Part shown: positions 15,064-24,110 of the stretch, in pieces | Layout: each line of letters starts with the position of its first letter | Numbering within the stretch: the first letter of the stretch is position 1 | IMG/VR virus record: IMGVR_UViG_3300030388_001510 | Span: 1 to 24,110 of that record | Reading direction: 5' to 3' (one strand) | Length of the DNA stretch: 24,110 nt | DNA from: a virus | Position numbers and translations under genes: made by a program | Notes under the pieces: generated by a model | Seen by the model: only the letters and a program-made list of their open reading frames with translations | Told to the model about the DNA's origin: nothing | Databases searched by the model: none

Positions 15064-18000
15064 ATGAATGAATATTTAGTAGAATTGTACAGTTGGTTAG
15101 ATACTAATCATGATTATTCATCTCGTTACACAGTGGACGATTTTCAAGACAACATGCAAGACGAATCATTTGCTTTAGAAATGTATGAGTGGTTGAATGG
15201 TGTAGACGAAACGTTTTCTGAAAGAGAACCTATTGAAATATGGAGTAAAAAAGTAAAAAAAAAAGGCGATTTAGAACAGCAAATTTCTTCTGGAGTAGCG
15301 GAAATTACGGAATCGCAACCGAAAGATTCGTCTTCGGATACTTTAAATCCAAACACACCCATAAATCCATTAAACAACGAGCAGGACAACAGTGGAGATG
15401 AGGTAGATGATCTTGGTAAACCAGTTACTCAAACTGCTGAACCTAATAATCAACAAATAATTGATGAAGATGTAGTTGTTACAAGTGAAATTGATGGTGA
15501 GGTAGTTGAGGAAGAAGTTTTTGATTCTTATGATGAAAGTCAAAAATCAATTATTGAACAAACTAAAGACCCTTTTTCTTTTTCTATAAACACAGTAAAT
15601 GATAAATTAATTAATGGAACTGAAGAATCGGCTGTTCCTTTGATGAACTATCACTTTAATCAATATGGATTTGAATTTAGTAAAACTGATGTTTTTGGTG
15701 ATGGTATGAATGTCACTGCCCTTAACGGTAAGGAATTATATGTTAATTTAGATCCTTTTAAGCTTTTAGGCATGGATTCTGGGTACGGAGCAGATAATGG
15801 CGCTAAAGAAGAAGCAGCTGCTTTAAGAAATTTTTTAGAATCAAACAAAGCCGAGAGTCGTAGATTATCATTATTAGAAAATGGATATTCTGCTTTAAAG
15901 AGAAAAATTGTTGCTGAAAAGGATATTGATAATTCAATAAATATTTTAAATATTCAAGCTAACACTTTTAATAAAACAATAAATAGTTGGTTAGAAGACA
16001 AGAGAAAGTTAGATGAGCAAGGGCTTTATTTTGATGGTATAAAACAAGAGCAATTAAATCAACCAGGTACACGAAAACTATTTGATGAGTATCAAGCTGC
16101 AAGAACAAGGTCTAATGCTGAAAGAGCAGGAATATTACAACGTGACAATGATTTAAGCACAAAAGGTTATGCTTTAGATGCTACAATAGGAAGATATTCA
16201 GAAATGCAGTCTCAACGTGGTAATCTGTCTGGTGCAATGTTAGATGCAATTTGGAAAGGAGTAGGTAGACAAACTACCACTGCAATGAATTATACTATAG
16301 ATGCAGCTGTAAATTTTGATGAGTTTGGTAATGCTGGTGAAGATTCTTTTAACAGATTGTTTCAAGACACTGCTAAAAAAATGTATAATGTAGAAAAAAA
16401 TCCTAATAGAATTAACGGAGATGCATTTAAAGGATATTTAGCACAAAATTTAGATAAAAAACAAATAGAAAAAGTAAGAGCAAAAACTAAAGATATACTT
16501 GCTAAACAAGCAAAATTTGATATTTATAATTGGCAAGAAGATGGTGGAGCTGATTTAAAAAAAGTAGATGGTGGAGCTAGGTATTCTGATATCGCAAGAA
16601 CTAAAAACATTGAAAAGTTAAGCGAAGGTTCAATACTTGAAACTTTAAGGAATACTCCTACTGATGTTTTTGGAGATGACGCTACTACTGATGAATATAG
16701 TGATTTAAGGAAACAAGAGTTTTGGGCAGGTTCTTATTTAGGTTTAGGTGAATCGTTACCTGCAATGATGGGTGGCCCAGGATTAGCTGGGTGGGCGCAA
16801 AGAACAGCTCAAATGTTTGGTCAAGTAAGTGATCATGTTAATGAGGAAATGTTTAACAATCCTAATTTTGCTAATATTTCAGAAAATGAAAAATTATCTG
16901 TTGCTCTTCCTATAGGTATAGTAGTTGGTGTATTAGAAAGTGTTGGATTACGAAATGTAATGAAACAAAAAGGTTTATTAAATAAAGTTCTTTTAAAAAC
17001 AATAGGTAAATACACAGGTGCTTCACAAGTTAAAAAAAGAGGGTTTACAGATGTTGTAAGGCAAGAGGTTGACAATTTGTTTGCTCGTGGAGTTTTAGTT
17101 ATTGGAGCAGGTGGTGTTGCTGAATTTGAAACAGGTGCAGCTCAAGAAATAGCAGACATAGGAATAAAATCTATTTACAACTTTAATAAAAAATCAGACA
17201 TGTTCCGAACTCCTGACTCTATAAAGGATGGGTTTAAACAAGTTCTGAGGGCTGGCGCACAAGAGATGGTCGGTGGATGGATAATGAGTGTTCCACAAGC
17301 AATGATAAGTGCTGCTTCATCAAAAGATTTTTCTCGTTTAGAAGAGGGAGTCTTTGAGCAATTTGAAGAAATGGTTGGTGATGGAAAGTCTACAAAATTA
17401 AATCAAAATTTTTATGACAAAGCCAATACTGTTAGATTAAAAGAAGAGATTAATATGGGAAATCTTACTCCCAAAGAAGCTCAAGAACAAGAAAGAATTT
17501 TTAATCAAATAAAAGGTGTTTATAATCAAATACCAAGTGATTACACAACAGACCAAAAAAAGACAGCTTTAGGGCTTTTATTAAGTAAGCAAGAAATAGA
17601 ATCAAGAATACAAGGAAAGGATGAGTCATCGGTAAAACGTCTTAAAAAAAATATTGAGTCTATAAACTCTGATCTTGAGAAATTAAGTAAAGATGCTTAT
17701 CAGGCAATACAAAATCCAAACCTTGGAAGAGTTGAAGAAGAAGAAATAATTACTGAAGAAAACGCTATAACTTCATTAAATGATAAAGGAGTAGAAAATC
17801 CTACAGCAGAACAAATTAAAACCGAACAAGATGCCTTACAAAAGCAAAGCACAGAGAGCTTGGATGCACAAGAATCTTCCAGAAGTAGCGAAGAGGTGGG
17901 ACAAGACTTATCAAACCAGCAGTCTACCGAACAGGGTACGACCGAAAACGATATTGAAAACCAAGAGAAAACCGAAGAGGAAATAATTCAAGAAGAAGAT

Positions 18001-21000
18001 TCAGATTTTGAACAATTATTAGACCCTGACTCAAAAATTGAATCGGATATTGATAATCTTCCAAAGAAAAGACAAACTGTAACCGCTGAAAATGGGGTTG
18101 AAGTTGAACTTAATGTAAATGAAGAAAATCCAAACTTGTCCTTTACGTCATCTTCTTCTGAATATGGTATACCTACTAAAAATGAGTTTTCTAATAAAAT
18201 TTTACGACAAGCAAAAAATGCTGCAAGAGCTATATCAAAAATATTTCCTAGCTTAAAAATTGTAGTACATAGAAATACAGCTGACTATCTTCAAATGGAT
18301 CGTGATAACGACAGAGGTATGTATCAGCCAAAAGACAATACGATTCATATTAATTTATCTAAAGCTAACGGTAGAACTGTTGGTCATGAAATATTTCATG
18401 CAGTATTGTTGAATAAGTTAAAGATGAATGATAAGGTAGCTCGTGCTGTTACTAAAAAAATGGTACAAGCATTATCACGTTCTAAAACTATAGATAAAGC
18501 TACAAGAACTGAATTAAAAAAATTCTTAAAAAATTACGATTCTGAAATTCAGAACGAAGAAAAATTAGCTGAGATTGTAGGAATGGTTGCAGATAATTAT
18601 ACATCGTTAACACCTTCCTCTAAATCAGTTGTTAGAAAATGGGTAGAAAAAATTGCTGCTGGCCTTGGTATTGAGATAGGACAATCAGAGCAAGATGTAA
18701 TTGATTTATTAAATACTATTGCACGTAAAACAGTTACTGGAGAACAAATTACTGAAGGAGACCTTAAAGCAATAGACGATTTTGCAGGAGGTAAAAAAGT
18801 TAAAAATCCTGCTAAAGCTTTAGCGAGAAAACAAATAGTAGGTGGCTTTGAAGTATCTTATACTGAAAACGAAAATATTGAGGCATATATAAAAGATGGT
18901 AGAGTAACTGAACCTAAAAATGTTTCTGAATTTAATGGTCTACAAACTGTTATTACTTCTCCAGATGATATGTTGGCTGGAGAGATAAAATACAAAGGGA
19001 AAACAATCTTCGAGGGTGAAGGTGGTGTGTTTTTTGTAACTAAGTTTGGTGATGTATGGGCATCTGGAGCAGAAGGAACAGCAAATACTATTGCTAATGG
19101 ATTAAATACGCAATTAAAACAAAATAAGGGGAGAGCGTTTCTTACTTTAACAAAAGGAACAGACGCTAAATTAGTTAGTAGTGCTTCAGGAGTAAACTCC
19201 ACTTTAGCGGTGCTAAATACAATGCTTGAAAATAATATAATTTCAACAGATATTTTTAAATCTGCGGTATCTCAAGCGATATTAAATGAAGAGAATATAT
19301 TAGCAGAGAAAAAGAAGAACGATATAGCTAAGGCTAAAAGAGAAGGTAAAGAATTAATAGAACCTAAGACAAATTCTAAAAAAGTTGTACTATCAAAAAG
19401 TATATCCGAACTTCTTGGTAGTAGTAAAAAATACTTTACAGATCCAAAAACAACAACCTTCGAGACAAGAGGTAATGTAGTAAAAGGAATTGTTAGCGAG
19501 ATTGCAAAAAGTTTTACAACTAAACAAAGTAAAAAAAGTTTAGCTGAATTCTTAGGAGGAGATACGTCAAGAGGTGTCGGTGTCGGCAATACTAAACTAA
19601 AAAGTGGTAAGCCTGGATCTCAAGCATTAGTTGATTTAATAGCAAAAATAGCAGCTGAAGGCTTAACAAAAGGATTAAATGTTGGGGATGTTTATGCTGT
19701 TATTGAAATAAATAGTGAGGTTGCTGTAAAAGAAGACAGCCATCCAAGTTATCCATTTCATATTAGTATGAAGAATGGGAAAAAACCAATTTTACATTTA
19801 ATACAAAATAGAGAAAACGGTAGGGATGTATTCAAGCCTCAATATGGAACAGATAAAAAAACTAAACAAAAACTAAATAATCCTTATAAAGTAGGGAATG
19901 TTTCAGTAATGAATGGTCAATTTGAAACTGTATCTAAAACAAAAACAGAAGTTGAAACAAAGGTTGAAGAAGAATCAGAAGTAACAGCAGAAGTTAGAAA
20001 ACAAAAAACTGATGCTGAAAAGTTAGGGATACTGTTTAAAATGAATCTTAAAGGATTTATGCCAAGCACTATACCTTTAGGAGAATTACAACAAAAAGCA
20101 AGAAGATTAGGTTTAAGAGTAGAAGCAGCTCCATATAAGGAAGGATATAAAAAAGGCCAAGTTGCTGGATATTATTTTTCTAATGGTAAAACACAAAACG
20201 GTAAACCAAGATTTTATAATCCAAGAGCTAATGTCAGAAAACAAAAATCAATGTCTGACATTGGTAGACAGACTAATAAATTACTTGATATTGTTAACTT
20301 AGGTAGAGATAATAATATTAAAGACAGAACTATTGTTGATTATTTAAAACGTAATACTAAGTTCATGATGACTGAAATAAAGTCAGTAATGAAAACAAGT
20401 AATTTTGTTTTAAGAAATGTGCCTAAAGCATTTGGAAATGTAAAAGGTGGAATGTTACAAGGTATACAATTATTTAATAGAGTTGATTCTTTTAGAAGAA
20501 ATTTATTAGATTTTAATATTACTCCCACAGGGAAAATAGTAGAAAAATTTACTACAAAAATTGATGAATTAAAAGCAGAGAGAGCAGACTTAGATATTAA
20601 GGATGTTAATGGATCAGCTTTATTATTGGAGAAAATACAAAAATTAGAGACTAAATTAAAAGATTTTCAAAATACTGCGAAATTAGAAAACAAAAAGTAT
20701 TATGTTTTTACACAAAATGAGATTGACAATAAAACTGTAGATTATTTACAACAAACTAAAGCATATATTGCTGAATCTAATAACGGAGCTTATAGTACTC
20801 AACAAGCTAAAATGACAGCTGAAATGATGACTGCCTTTAACGGTAAGCAAATGAGAGGAGATGCCGCAGTTAAAATAAAGTTAGCTCGTCAGATAATATT
20901 AAAAAGAGGTAAAAGTGATTTACAAGCAACAAAGAGAGATTTAAGAAATTTTATTAGAGTAGCGCTTCCAAGCTTTATTTTTAGTAGACCAGAAGTAAAT

Positions 21001-23994
21001 ACTTTAATTAGAAAAATTACGGATGCTAATGTTGATAATGTTGAAAATTTAAAAGAAGAAGTTTTAGAATTTGTAAATGAAAAAACAAACACTGTATTAA
21101 CAAAACAAATAAATGATATATTAAAGGGTAAATACGATGACACGCAGTCAGGTAGGAAAAAAGGATACAAAGTATCCGATGCTGTTCGTATACGTTTAAA
21201 ATTTATTTCAGATAAATTAGGAGGTATTAACAATAAAACAGATGCAAACATATTAACTAAACTTGGAGAACAAATTCAGATTGAGATTACTGAAATAGAG
21301 TCATCTACTGAAATTCAAACACCAGAACAAAGAGGTACTGTTTCGGATTTACAGATAGCTTTAAATTTTGTAAATGCTAATCTTTCTTTAAATACATCTA
21401 TTGAGCAAACTACAGATTTAGAAACTGTAATTAATAATTTAAATGATTTAGTAGACCAAGGTAAAACAGAAATGGAAGCTGCATTACGTGATAAACATAA
21501 TGAATATGTACAAAATTTCCAAACAGCTTATTATGAAATAACAGGTCAAAAAATTGAAATGTATCTCCCTAATCCAGAATTTTCTGAATTAGACGTAGAA
21601 TCTAAAAAAAATCCAAGATTAATAAAAAACCCAAATGCTAAAGAATTGCTTTTAGATTATAAAACTTTAAGTGAAGCTAAGAAAAGAGGGGTAATAAATA
21701 AAGCTAAAATATCTTTCTCTAATTTAACAGAGGCTGTGGTTTCTTTTATTATCGGACAAAACGATTTATTAAACTTAATGGCTAAGATTGGTAAAATGCC
21801 TGGAGAATTATTTGGAGGAGACCTTCAAGAATTGGTTACATTTAAAGTAGATGATTCAACGAATGATTATAAAGCTCGTAAAATGGCTACTACTTTAATA
21901 GTAAATGCAAAAATAGAAGAAATATATGGAACTAAATGGAGAACATTATCTCAAAATGATAGTGTTAAATTGCCCACTGGTATATTTTTACAAAGTGGTA
22001 TTGAGCTTGCTGATTTAAGTCAAAATCAAATGGCTTATTTAGTAAATCAATATAGAGATCCAGCTAATAAAGCATCATTCGAAGGAAAATACGGAAACGA
22101 TTACCAACGTATTATGACAGAAATGGAAGCCAAATTAAATCCACAAGTTCTGAAGATTATGAAATGGCAAGTAGAGGAATTTTTTCCATCTCTTTATGAT
22201 GGATATAATGACGTTTATAAAAAAGTTTACAGAACCACTATGCCTTGGAATGAACATTATGCTGGTAGAATTTACAGAGATGTTGGGAAAGGTAAAGAAG
22301 AAATTCCAGATATTTTATCTAATCAAAAAGGAGCATACAAAGGATTTGCTTCTCCTGCTTCTACAAAAGCAAGAGTCAACAATACTGTCCCTATTAAAAG
22401 TATGGATCAAATGGCCGCAATGATGACTTATGTAAATGACATGAATTATTTTGCTGCATTTGGAGAAACTTTAAATGATGTTAATAATATTTTTAATAAT
22501 GAGGATATTAGAAATGCAATTATTAATAATTATGGTCAAGGCCCAATGCAAAGTATTGACACTATGATTACTGGACTTGGTAATCGTGGAGTTTCTAAGG
22601 AATATGGTATGGATTGGATAAATAATGTTACCTCAGCTTTCGTGATAGGTAGATTATCTATTAACCCAACTATTTTTATTAAACAGTTAACCTCTGCACC
22701 AGCATATGCTGTGAGAATTGGTTTTAGAAATTGGATGAAGTATTCTACTATGGAACTTCCTCAAATGAGAAAAAATTGGAAAGAAATAACTGATAATTCT
22801 GTTTATATACAAGACAGATATGGTGAATCTATTTTAAGAACTTTAGAAACATATGCTCCAAGTAAAGTAGAAAATTTGATTCCATCTCAAACAATGGGTA
22901 CAATTGTAGATGTGCTTATGTATTTAGTTAAACAAGGAGATAAAGGAGCAATTATTATAGGTGGAGTACCTAATTATGCTTTTTATAAAAATCAGTATAA
23001 AAAAAATAATCCAGATGCTACTAATCAAGAGGTAATAGATTACGCTGTAAAAATGTTTGAAAGAGACACAAAAAGTTCTCAGCAGTCAAGTGATTTTCAA
23101 GATAAAGACCAATATCAAACAGGAAACGTGTTTGCAAGAGGTGCAAATATGTTCTTAACATCTGTTAAACAATACTTACGAAAAGAAATGACTACAACTC
23201 GAAATCTTTATCGTAAAATAAAAAGCGGTGGTAAAGAAGGTAAAGGAACATATTGGGAGAATTTTAAAACATTAGCAATGTATCACTCAATATTACCAGT
23301 TATATTTCAATTTATTGCAGCAGGACTTCCAGGAGTATTAGCTCCATGGGAGGATGAAGATGAAGATACTTTAATAAGAGCAGCAACTTTAGGTAATTTA
23401 AATGGTATATTTCTTCTTGGTTCATTTATTGATGCTTTTGGAGATTTCATGACTTCTAAGCCTTGGACTGGTAAAGACCAATCACAAATCCCTCTTCTTT
23501 CAATAGGTTTAAATTTTTTCAGAGAACTAAATGAAGCGAATAGATTTAATGTAACTCCATTTGATAAAAATGGAACATTACGTTCACAAGAAGATATTGC
23601 TAAAAGTAGAGCTGGTAAAGAAGCTGCTACTAAAAAAGCTTTTTATAATCTTGCTAATTCTGGTTTACCTTTAAAACAATTAGAGCGTTTAATTAAAAAC
23701 GCTGATGAAATTACTAGTGGAAATGTAAAAGGAACAGAATTAATTATGAGAATATTACAGTTTTCTGACTATCAAATATTATCTAAAGAAGAACGTGCTG
23801 CACTTAAAAAACCTAAAACCAAAGGAAGAACATTAACTAACAAAGAGTTACAAAAGTACGACCCAGATGCTTATAGAAGAAAAATGGAATTGGAGAAAGA
23901 GTTTAAAGATACTGATATGTACAGACAAACACAAGAAATGAAACGTCAACAAAAAATAATGAGAGAACAAATGTTAGAAGATATGTATAATTAG
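15064..23994 (+). CDS. Giant polyvalent virion protein with HEXXH metalloprotease (2976 aa)
   Basis: Regions in order: a small helical domain (1-66, ELYSWLD... MYEWLNGVDETF); an acidic linker (about 67-165); a largely helical region with hydrophobic segments near 610-628, 673-700 and 727-751; a second acidic, glutamine-rich linker (890-1000); a metalloprotease domain (about 1040-1210) with H1108-E-I-F-H1112 and likely third ligand E1170 in EEKLAEIVG; an unrecognised region (about 1258-1640) with HPSYPFH at 1560-1566; long coiled-coil-like stretches (about 1700-2150); and a conserved-looking C-terminal part with hydrophobic segments near 2742-2758 and 2780-2796, ending in a charged helix. This resembles phage 'polyvalent' proteins packed with DNA and injected. 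It closes the rightward operon, starting one base after the previous stop. Roles in head maturation, envelope crossing and host take-over are inferred. Confidence 0.75.
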   Translation: MNEYLVELYSWLDTNHDYSSRYTVDDFQDNMQDESFALEMYEWLNGVDETFSEREPIEIWSKKVKKKGDLEQQISSGVAEITESQPKDSSSDTLNPNTPINPLNNEQDNSGDEVDDLGKPVTQTAEPNNQQIIDEDVVVTSEIDGEVVEEEVFDSYDESQKSIIEQTKDPFSFSINTVNDKLINGTEESAVPLMNYHFNQYGFEFSKTDVFGDGMNVTALNGKELYVNLDPFKLLGMDSGYGADNGAKEEAAALRNFLESNKAESRRLSLLENGYSALKRKIVAEKDIDNSINILNIQANTFNKTINSWLEDKRKLDEQGLYFDGIKQEQLNQPGTRKLFDEYQAARTRSNAERAGILQRDNDLSTKGYALDATIGRYSEMQSQRGNLSGAMLDAIWKGVGRQTTTAMNYTIDAAVNFDEFGNAGEDSFNRLFQDTAKKMYNVEKNPNRINGDAFKGYLAQNLDKKQIEKVRAKTKDILAKQAKFDIYNWQEDGGADLKKVDGGARYSDIARTKNIEKLSEGSILETLRNTPTDVFGDDATTDEYSDLRKQEFWAGSYLGLGESLPAMMGGPGLAGWAQRTAQMFGQVSDHVNEEMFNNPNFANISENEKLSVALPIGIVVGVLESVGLRNVMKQKGLLNKVLLKTIGKYTGASQVKKRGFTDVVRQEVDNLFARGVLVIGAGGVAEFETGAAQEIADIGIKSIYNFNKKSDMFRTPDSIKDGFKQVLRAGAQEMVGGWIMSVPQAMISAASSKDFSRLEEGVFEQFEEMVGDGKSTKLNQNFYDKANTVRLKEEINMGNLTPKEAQEQERIFNQIKGVYNQIPSDYTTDQKKTALGLLLSKQEIESRIQGKDESSVKRLKKNIESINSDLEKLSKDAYQAIQNPNLGRVEEEEIITEENAITSLNDKGVENPTAEQIKTEQDALQKQSTESLDAQESSRSSEEVGQDLSNQQSTEQGTTENDIENQEKTEEEIIQEEDSDFEQLLDPDSKIESDIDNLPKKRQTVTAENGVEVELNVNEENPNLSFTSSSSEYGIPTKNEFSNKILRQAKNAARAISKIFPSLKIVVHRNTADYLQMDRDNDRGMYQPKDNTIHINLSKANGRTVGHEIFHAVLLNKLKMNDKVARAVTKKMVQALSRSKTIDKATRTELKKFLKNYDSEIQNEEKLAEIVGMVADNYTSLTPSSKSVVRKWVEKIAAGLGIEIGQSEQDVIDLLNTIARKTVTGEQITEGDLKAIDDFAGGKKVKNPAKALARKQIVGGFEVSYTENENIEAYIKDGRVTEPKNVSEFNGLQTVITSPDDMLAGEIKYKGKTIFEGEGGVFFVTKFGDVWASGAEGTANTIANGLNTQLKQNKGRAFLTLTKGTDAKLVSSASGVNSTLAVLNTMLENNIISTDIFKSAVSQAILNEENILAEKKKNDIAKAKREGKELIEPKTNSKKVVLSKSISELLGSSKKYFTDPKTTTFETRGNVVKGIVSEIAKSFTTKQSKKSLAEFLGGDTSRGVGVGNTKLKSGKPGSQALVDLIAKIAAEGLTKGLNVGDVYAVIEINSEVAVKEDSHPSYPFHISMKNGKKPILHLIQNRENGRDVFKPQYGTDKKTKQKLNNPYKVGNVSVMNGQFETVSKTKTEVETKVEEESEVTAEVRKQKTDAEKLGILFKMNLKGFMPSTIPLGELQQKARRLGLRVEAAPYKEGYKKGQVAGYYFSNGKTQNGKPRFYNPRANVRKQKSMSDIGRQTNKLLDIVNLGRDNNIKDRTIVDYLKRNTKFMMTEIKSVMKTSNFVLRNVPKAFGNVKGGMLQGIQLFNRVDSFRRNLLDFNITPTGKIVEKFTTKIDELKAERADLDIKDVNGSALLLEKIQKLETKLKDFQNTAKLENKKYYVFTQNEIDNKTVDYLQQTKAYIAESNNGAYSTQQAKMTAEMMTAFNGKQMRGDAAVKIKLARQIILKRGKSDLQATKRDLRNFIRVALPSFIFSRPEVNTLIRKITDANVDNVENLKEEVLEFVNEKTNTVLTKQINDILKGKYDDTQSGRKKGYKVSDAVRIRLKFISDKLGGINNKTDANILTKLGEQIQIEITEIESSTEIQTPEQRGTVSDLQIALNFVNANLSLNTSIEQTTDLETVINNLNDLVDQGKTEMEAALRDKHNEYVQNFQTAYYEITGQKIEMYLPNPEFSELDVESKKNPRLIKNPNAKELLLDYKTLSEAKKRGVINKAKISFSNLTEAVVSFIIGQNDLLNLMAKIGKMPGELFGGDLQELVTFKVDDSTNDYKARKMATTLIVNAKIEEIYGTKWRTLSQNDSVKLPTGIFLQSGIELADLSQNQMAYLVNQYRDPANKASFEGKYGNDYQRIMTEMEAKLNPQVLKIMKWQVEEFFPSLYDGYNDVYKKVYRTTMPWNEHYAGRIYRDVGKGKEEIPDILSNQKGAYKGFASPASTKARVNNTVPIKSMDQMAAMMTYVNDMNYFAAFGETLNDVNNIFNNEDIRNAIINNYGQGPMQSIDTMITGLGNRGVSKEYGMDWINNVTSAFVIGRLSINPTIFIKQLTSAPAYAVRIGFRNWMKYSTMELPQMRKNWKEITDNSVYIQDRYGESILRTLETYAPSKVENLIPSQTMGTIVDVLMYLVKQGDKGAIIIGGVPNYAFYKNQYKKNNPDATNQEVIDYAVKMFERDTKSSQQSSDFQDKDQYQTGNVFARGANMFLTSVKQYLRKEMTTTRNLYRKIKSGGKEGKGTYWENFKTLAMYHSILPVIFQFIAAGLPGVLAPWEDEDEDTLIRAATLGNLNGIFLLGSFIDAFGDFMTSKPWTGKDQSQIPLLSIGLNFFRELNEANRFNVTPFDKNGTLRSQEDIAKSRAGKEAATKKAFYNLANSGLPLKQLERLIKNADEITSGNVKGTELIMRILQFSDYQILSKEERAALKKPKTKGRTLTNKELQKYDPDAYRRKMELEKEFKDTDMYRQTQEMKRQQKIMREQMLEDMYN
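15255..15264 (+). other. Run of ten A, possible slippage site
   Basis: Ten consecutive A (codons for KKK, then GGC) sit at the border between the small N-terminal domain and the acidic linker of the giant protein. The -1 frame after the run stays open until TGA at 15399-15401; the +1 frame stops within a few codons. Slippage would yield a product of about 110 residues. Confidence 0.35.
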
Positions 23995-24110
23995 ATTTCG
24001 TCGGATAAAGATTTTATAAGATCATTCATTAGATGAATTATTTCTTTCGCTTTTAATTTTGCAGTCTCATGGTCACGCTCCATTAAATCTTCATATAGAT
24101 TATTTGTTAA
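23991..24110 (-). CDS. C-terminal end of a leftward gene of unknown function (partial)
   Basis: Reading leftward from the right edge, one minus-strand frame stays open for 39 codons and ends with TAA (23993-23991). The peptide is a charged, amphipathic helix ending MNDLIKSLSDEI, with a possible internal start at 24083 (MERDHETAKLKAK). The other five frames of this stretch contain stops, which supports this one as coding. Its stop overlaps the TAG of the giant protein by two bases, tail to tail. It probably belongs to a separate leftward gene block, as in many phages with divergent modules. Product not recognised; the beginning lies outside the window. Confidence 0.5.
   Translation of the reverse strand, partial: LTNNLYEDLMERDHETAKLKAKEIIHLMNDLIKSLSDEI

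Noticed and set aside
2730-23994. Stop-codon reassignment as seen in some crAss-like phages
   Set aside because: TAG ends at least four of the genes in sensible places (2730, 3784, 11427, 23994), and all long frames are intact under the standard code. TGA is not used as a stop here, but no frame needs it to be read through.
1-24110. tRNA genes, CRISPR arrays, insertion sequences or integrase
   Set aside because: No cloverleaf-like segment, regularly spaced repeats, terminal inverted repeats or recombinase motifs were noticed in reading, and nearly all the DNA is accounted for by structural genes.
23995-24110. Terminator after the giant gene
   Set aside because: No stem-loop followed by a T-run was found in the remaining 116 bases.

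Overview
The window is part of the virion-structure module of a lytic-looking, short-tailed (podovirus-type) double-stranded DNA phage. Its host is most likely a member of the Bacteroidetes, probably a marine or freshwater flavobacterium. The evidence for the host is as follows. The DNA is strongly AT-rich. No gene start has a convincing Shine-Dalgarno sequence; starts follow A/T-only leaders instead. Three of the few intergenic gaps carry the Bacteroidetes -7 promoter element TAnnTTTG. The order of genes (major capsid protein, small head proteins, a P22 gp4-like adaptor, a giant 'stabilization/muzzle' tail protein, then ejection or cargo proteins) resembles crAss-like phages and related flavophages. 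This assignment rests on sequence motifs recalled by eye, not on a database search.

Layout. Positions 1-256 are the last 84 codons of the major capsid protein, ending in a strong intrinsic terminator. A conserved 251-residue phage protein of unknown role (342-1097) sits alone between two terminators. A promoter then drives three small related structural proteins (1194-2730), all starting MEKF and sharing a C-terminal motif. After another terminator-promoter pair, a dense, rightward run of genes begins at 2813 and continues to 23994 with gaps of at most about 20 bases. It holds two connector/ring proteins (2813-4711), a 1607-residue stabilization/muzzle-like protein (4713-9536), a modular beta-rich 348-residue protein, a 271-residue tail protein, a GNAT-fold acetyltransferase with its own possible promoter, a gp14-like internal virion protein, a 772-residue virion protein ending in an S74 self-cleaving chaperone domain, and a 2976-residue polyvalent virion protein with a zinc metalloprotease motif. 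At the right edge a gene on the opposite strand ends, its stop codon overlapping the stop of the giant protein.

How it works together (inference). The left part builds the capsid and its surface or vertex proteins, the middle part builds the portal-to-tail ring stack and the receptor-facing tail tip, and the right part encodes proteins packed in the head and ejected with the DNA. Two different proteolytic activities (S74 self-cleavage and a HEXXH metalloprotease) lie next to each other in the ejection module, suggesting that proteins here mature by cleavage. The most notable features are the terminator-promoter punctuation, the duplicated leader plus N-terminus, mobile beta-modules shared between neighbouring tail genes, an apparently split muzzle protein, and recurring RKQ tripeptides at domain junctions in the giant protein. 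No tRNA, CRISPR array, integrase, transposon or lysis gene was seen.
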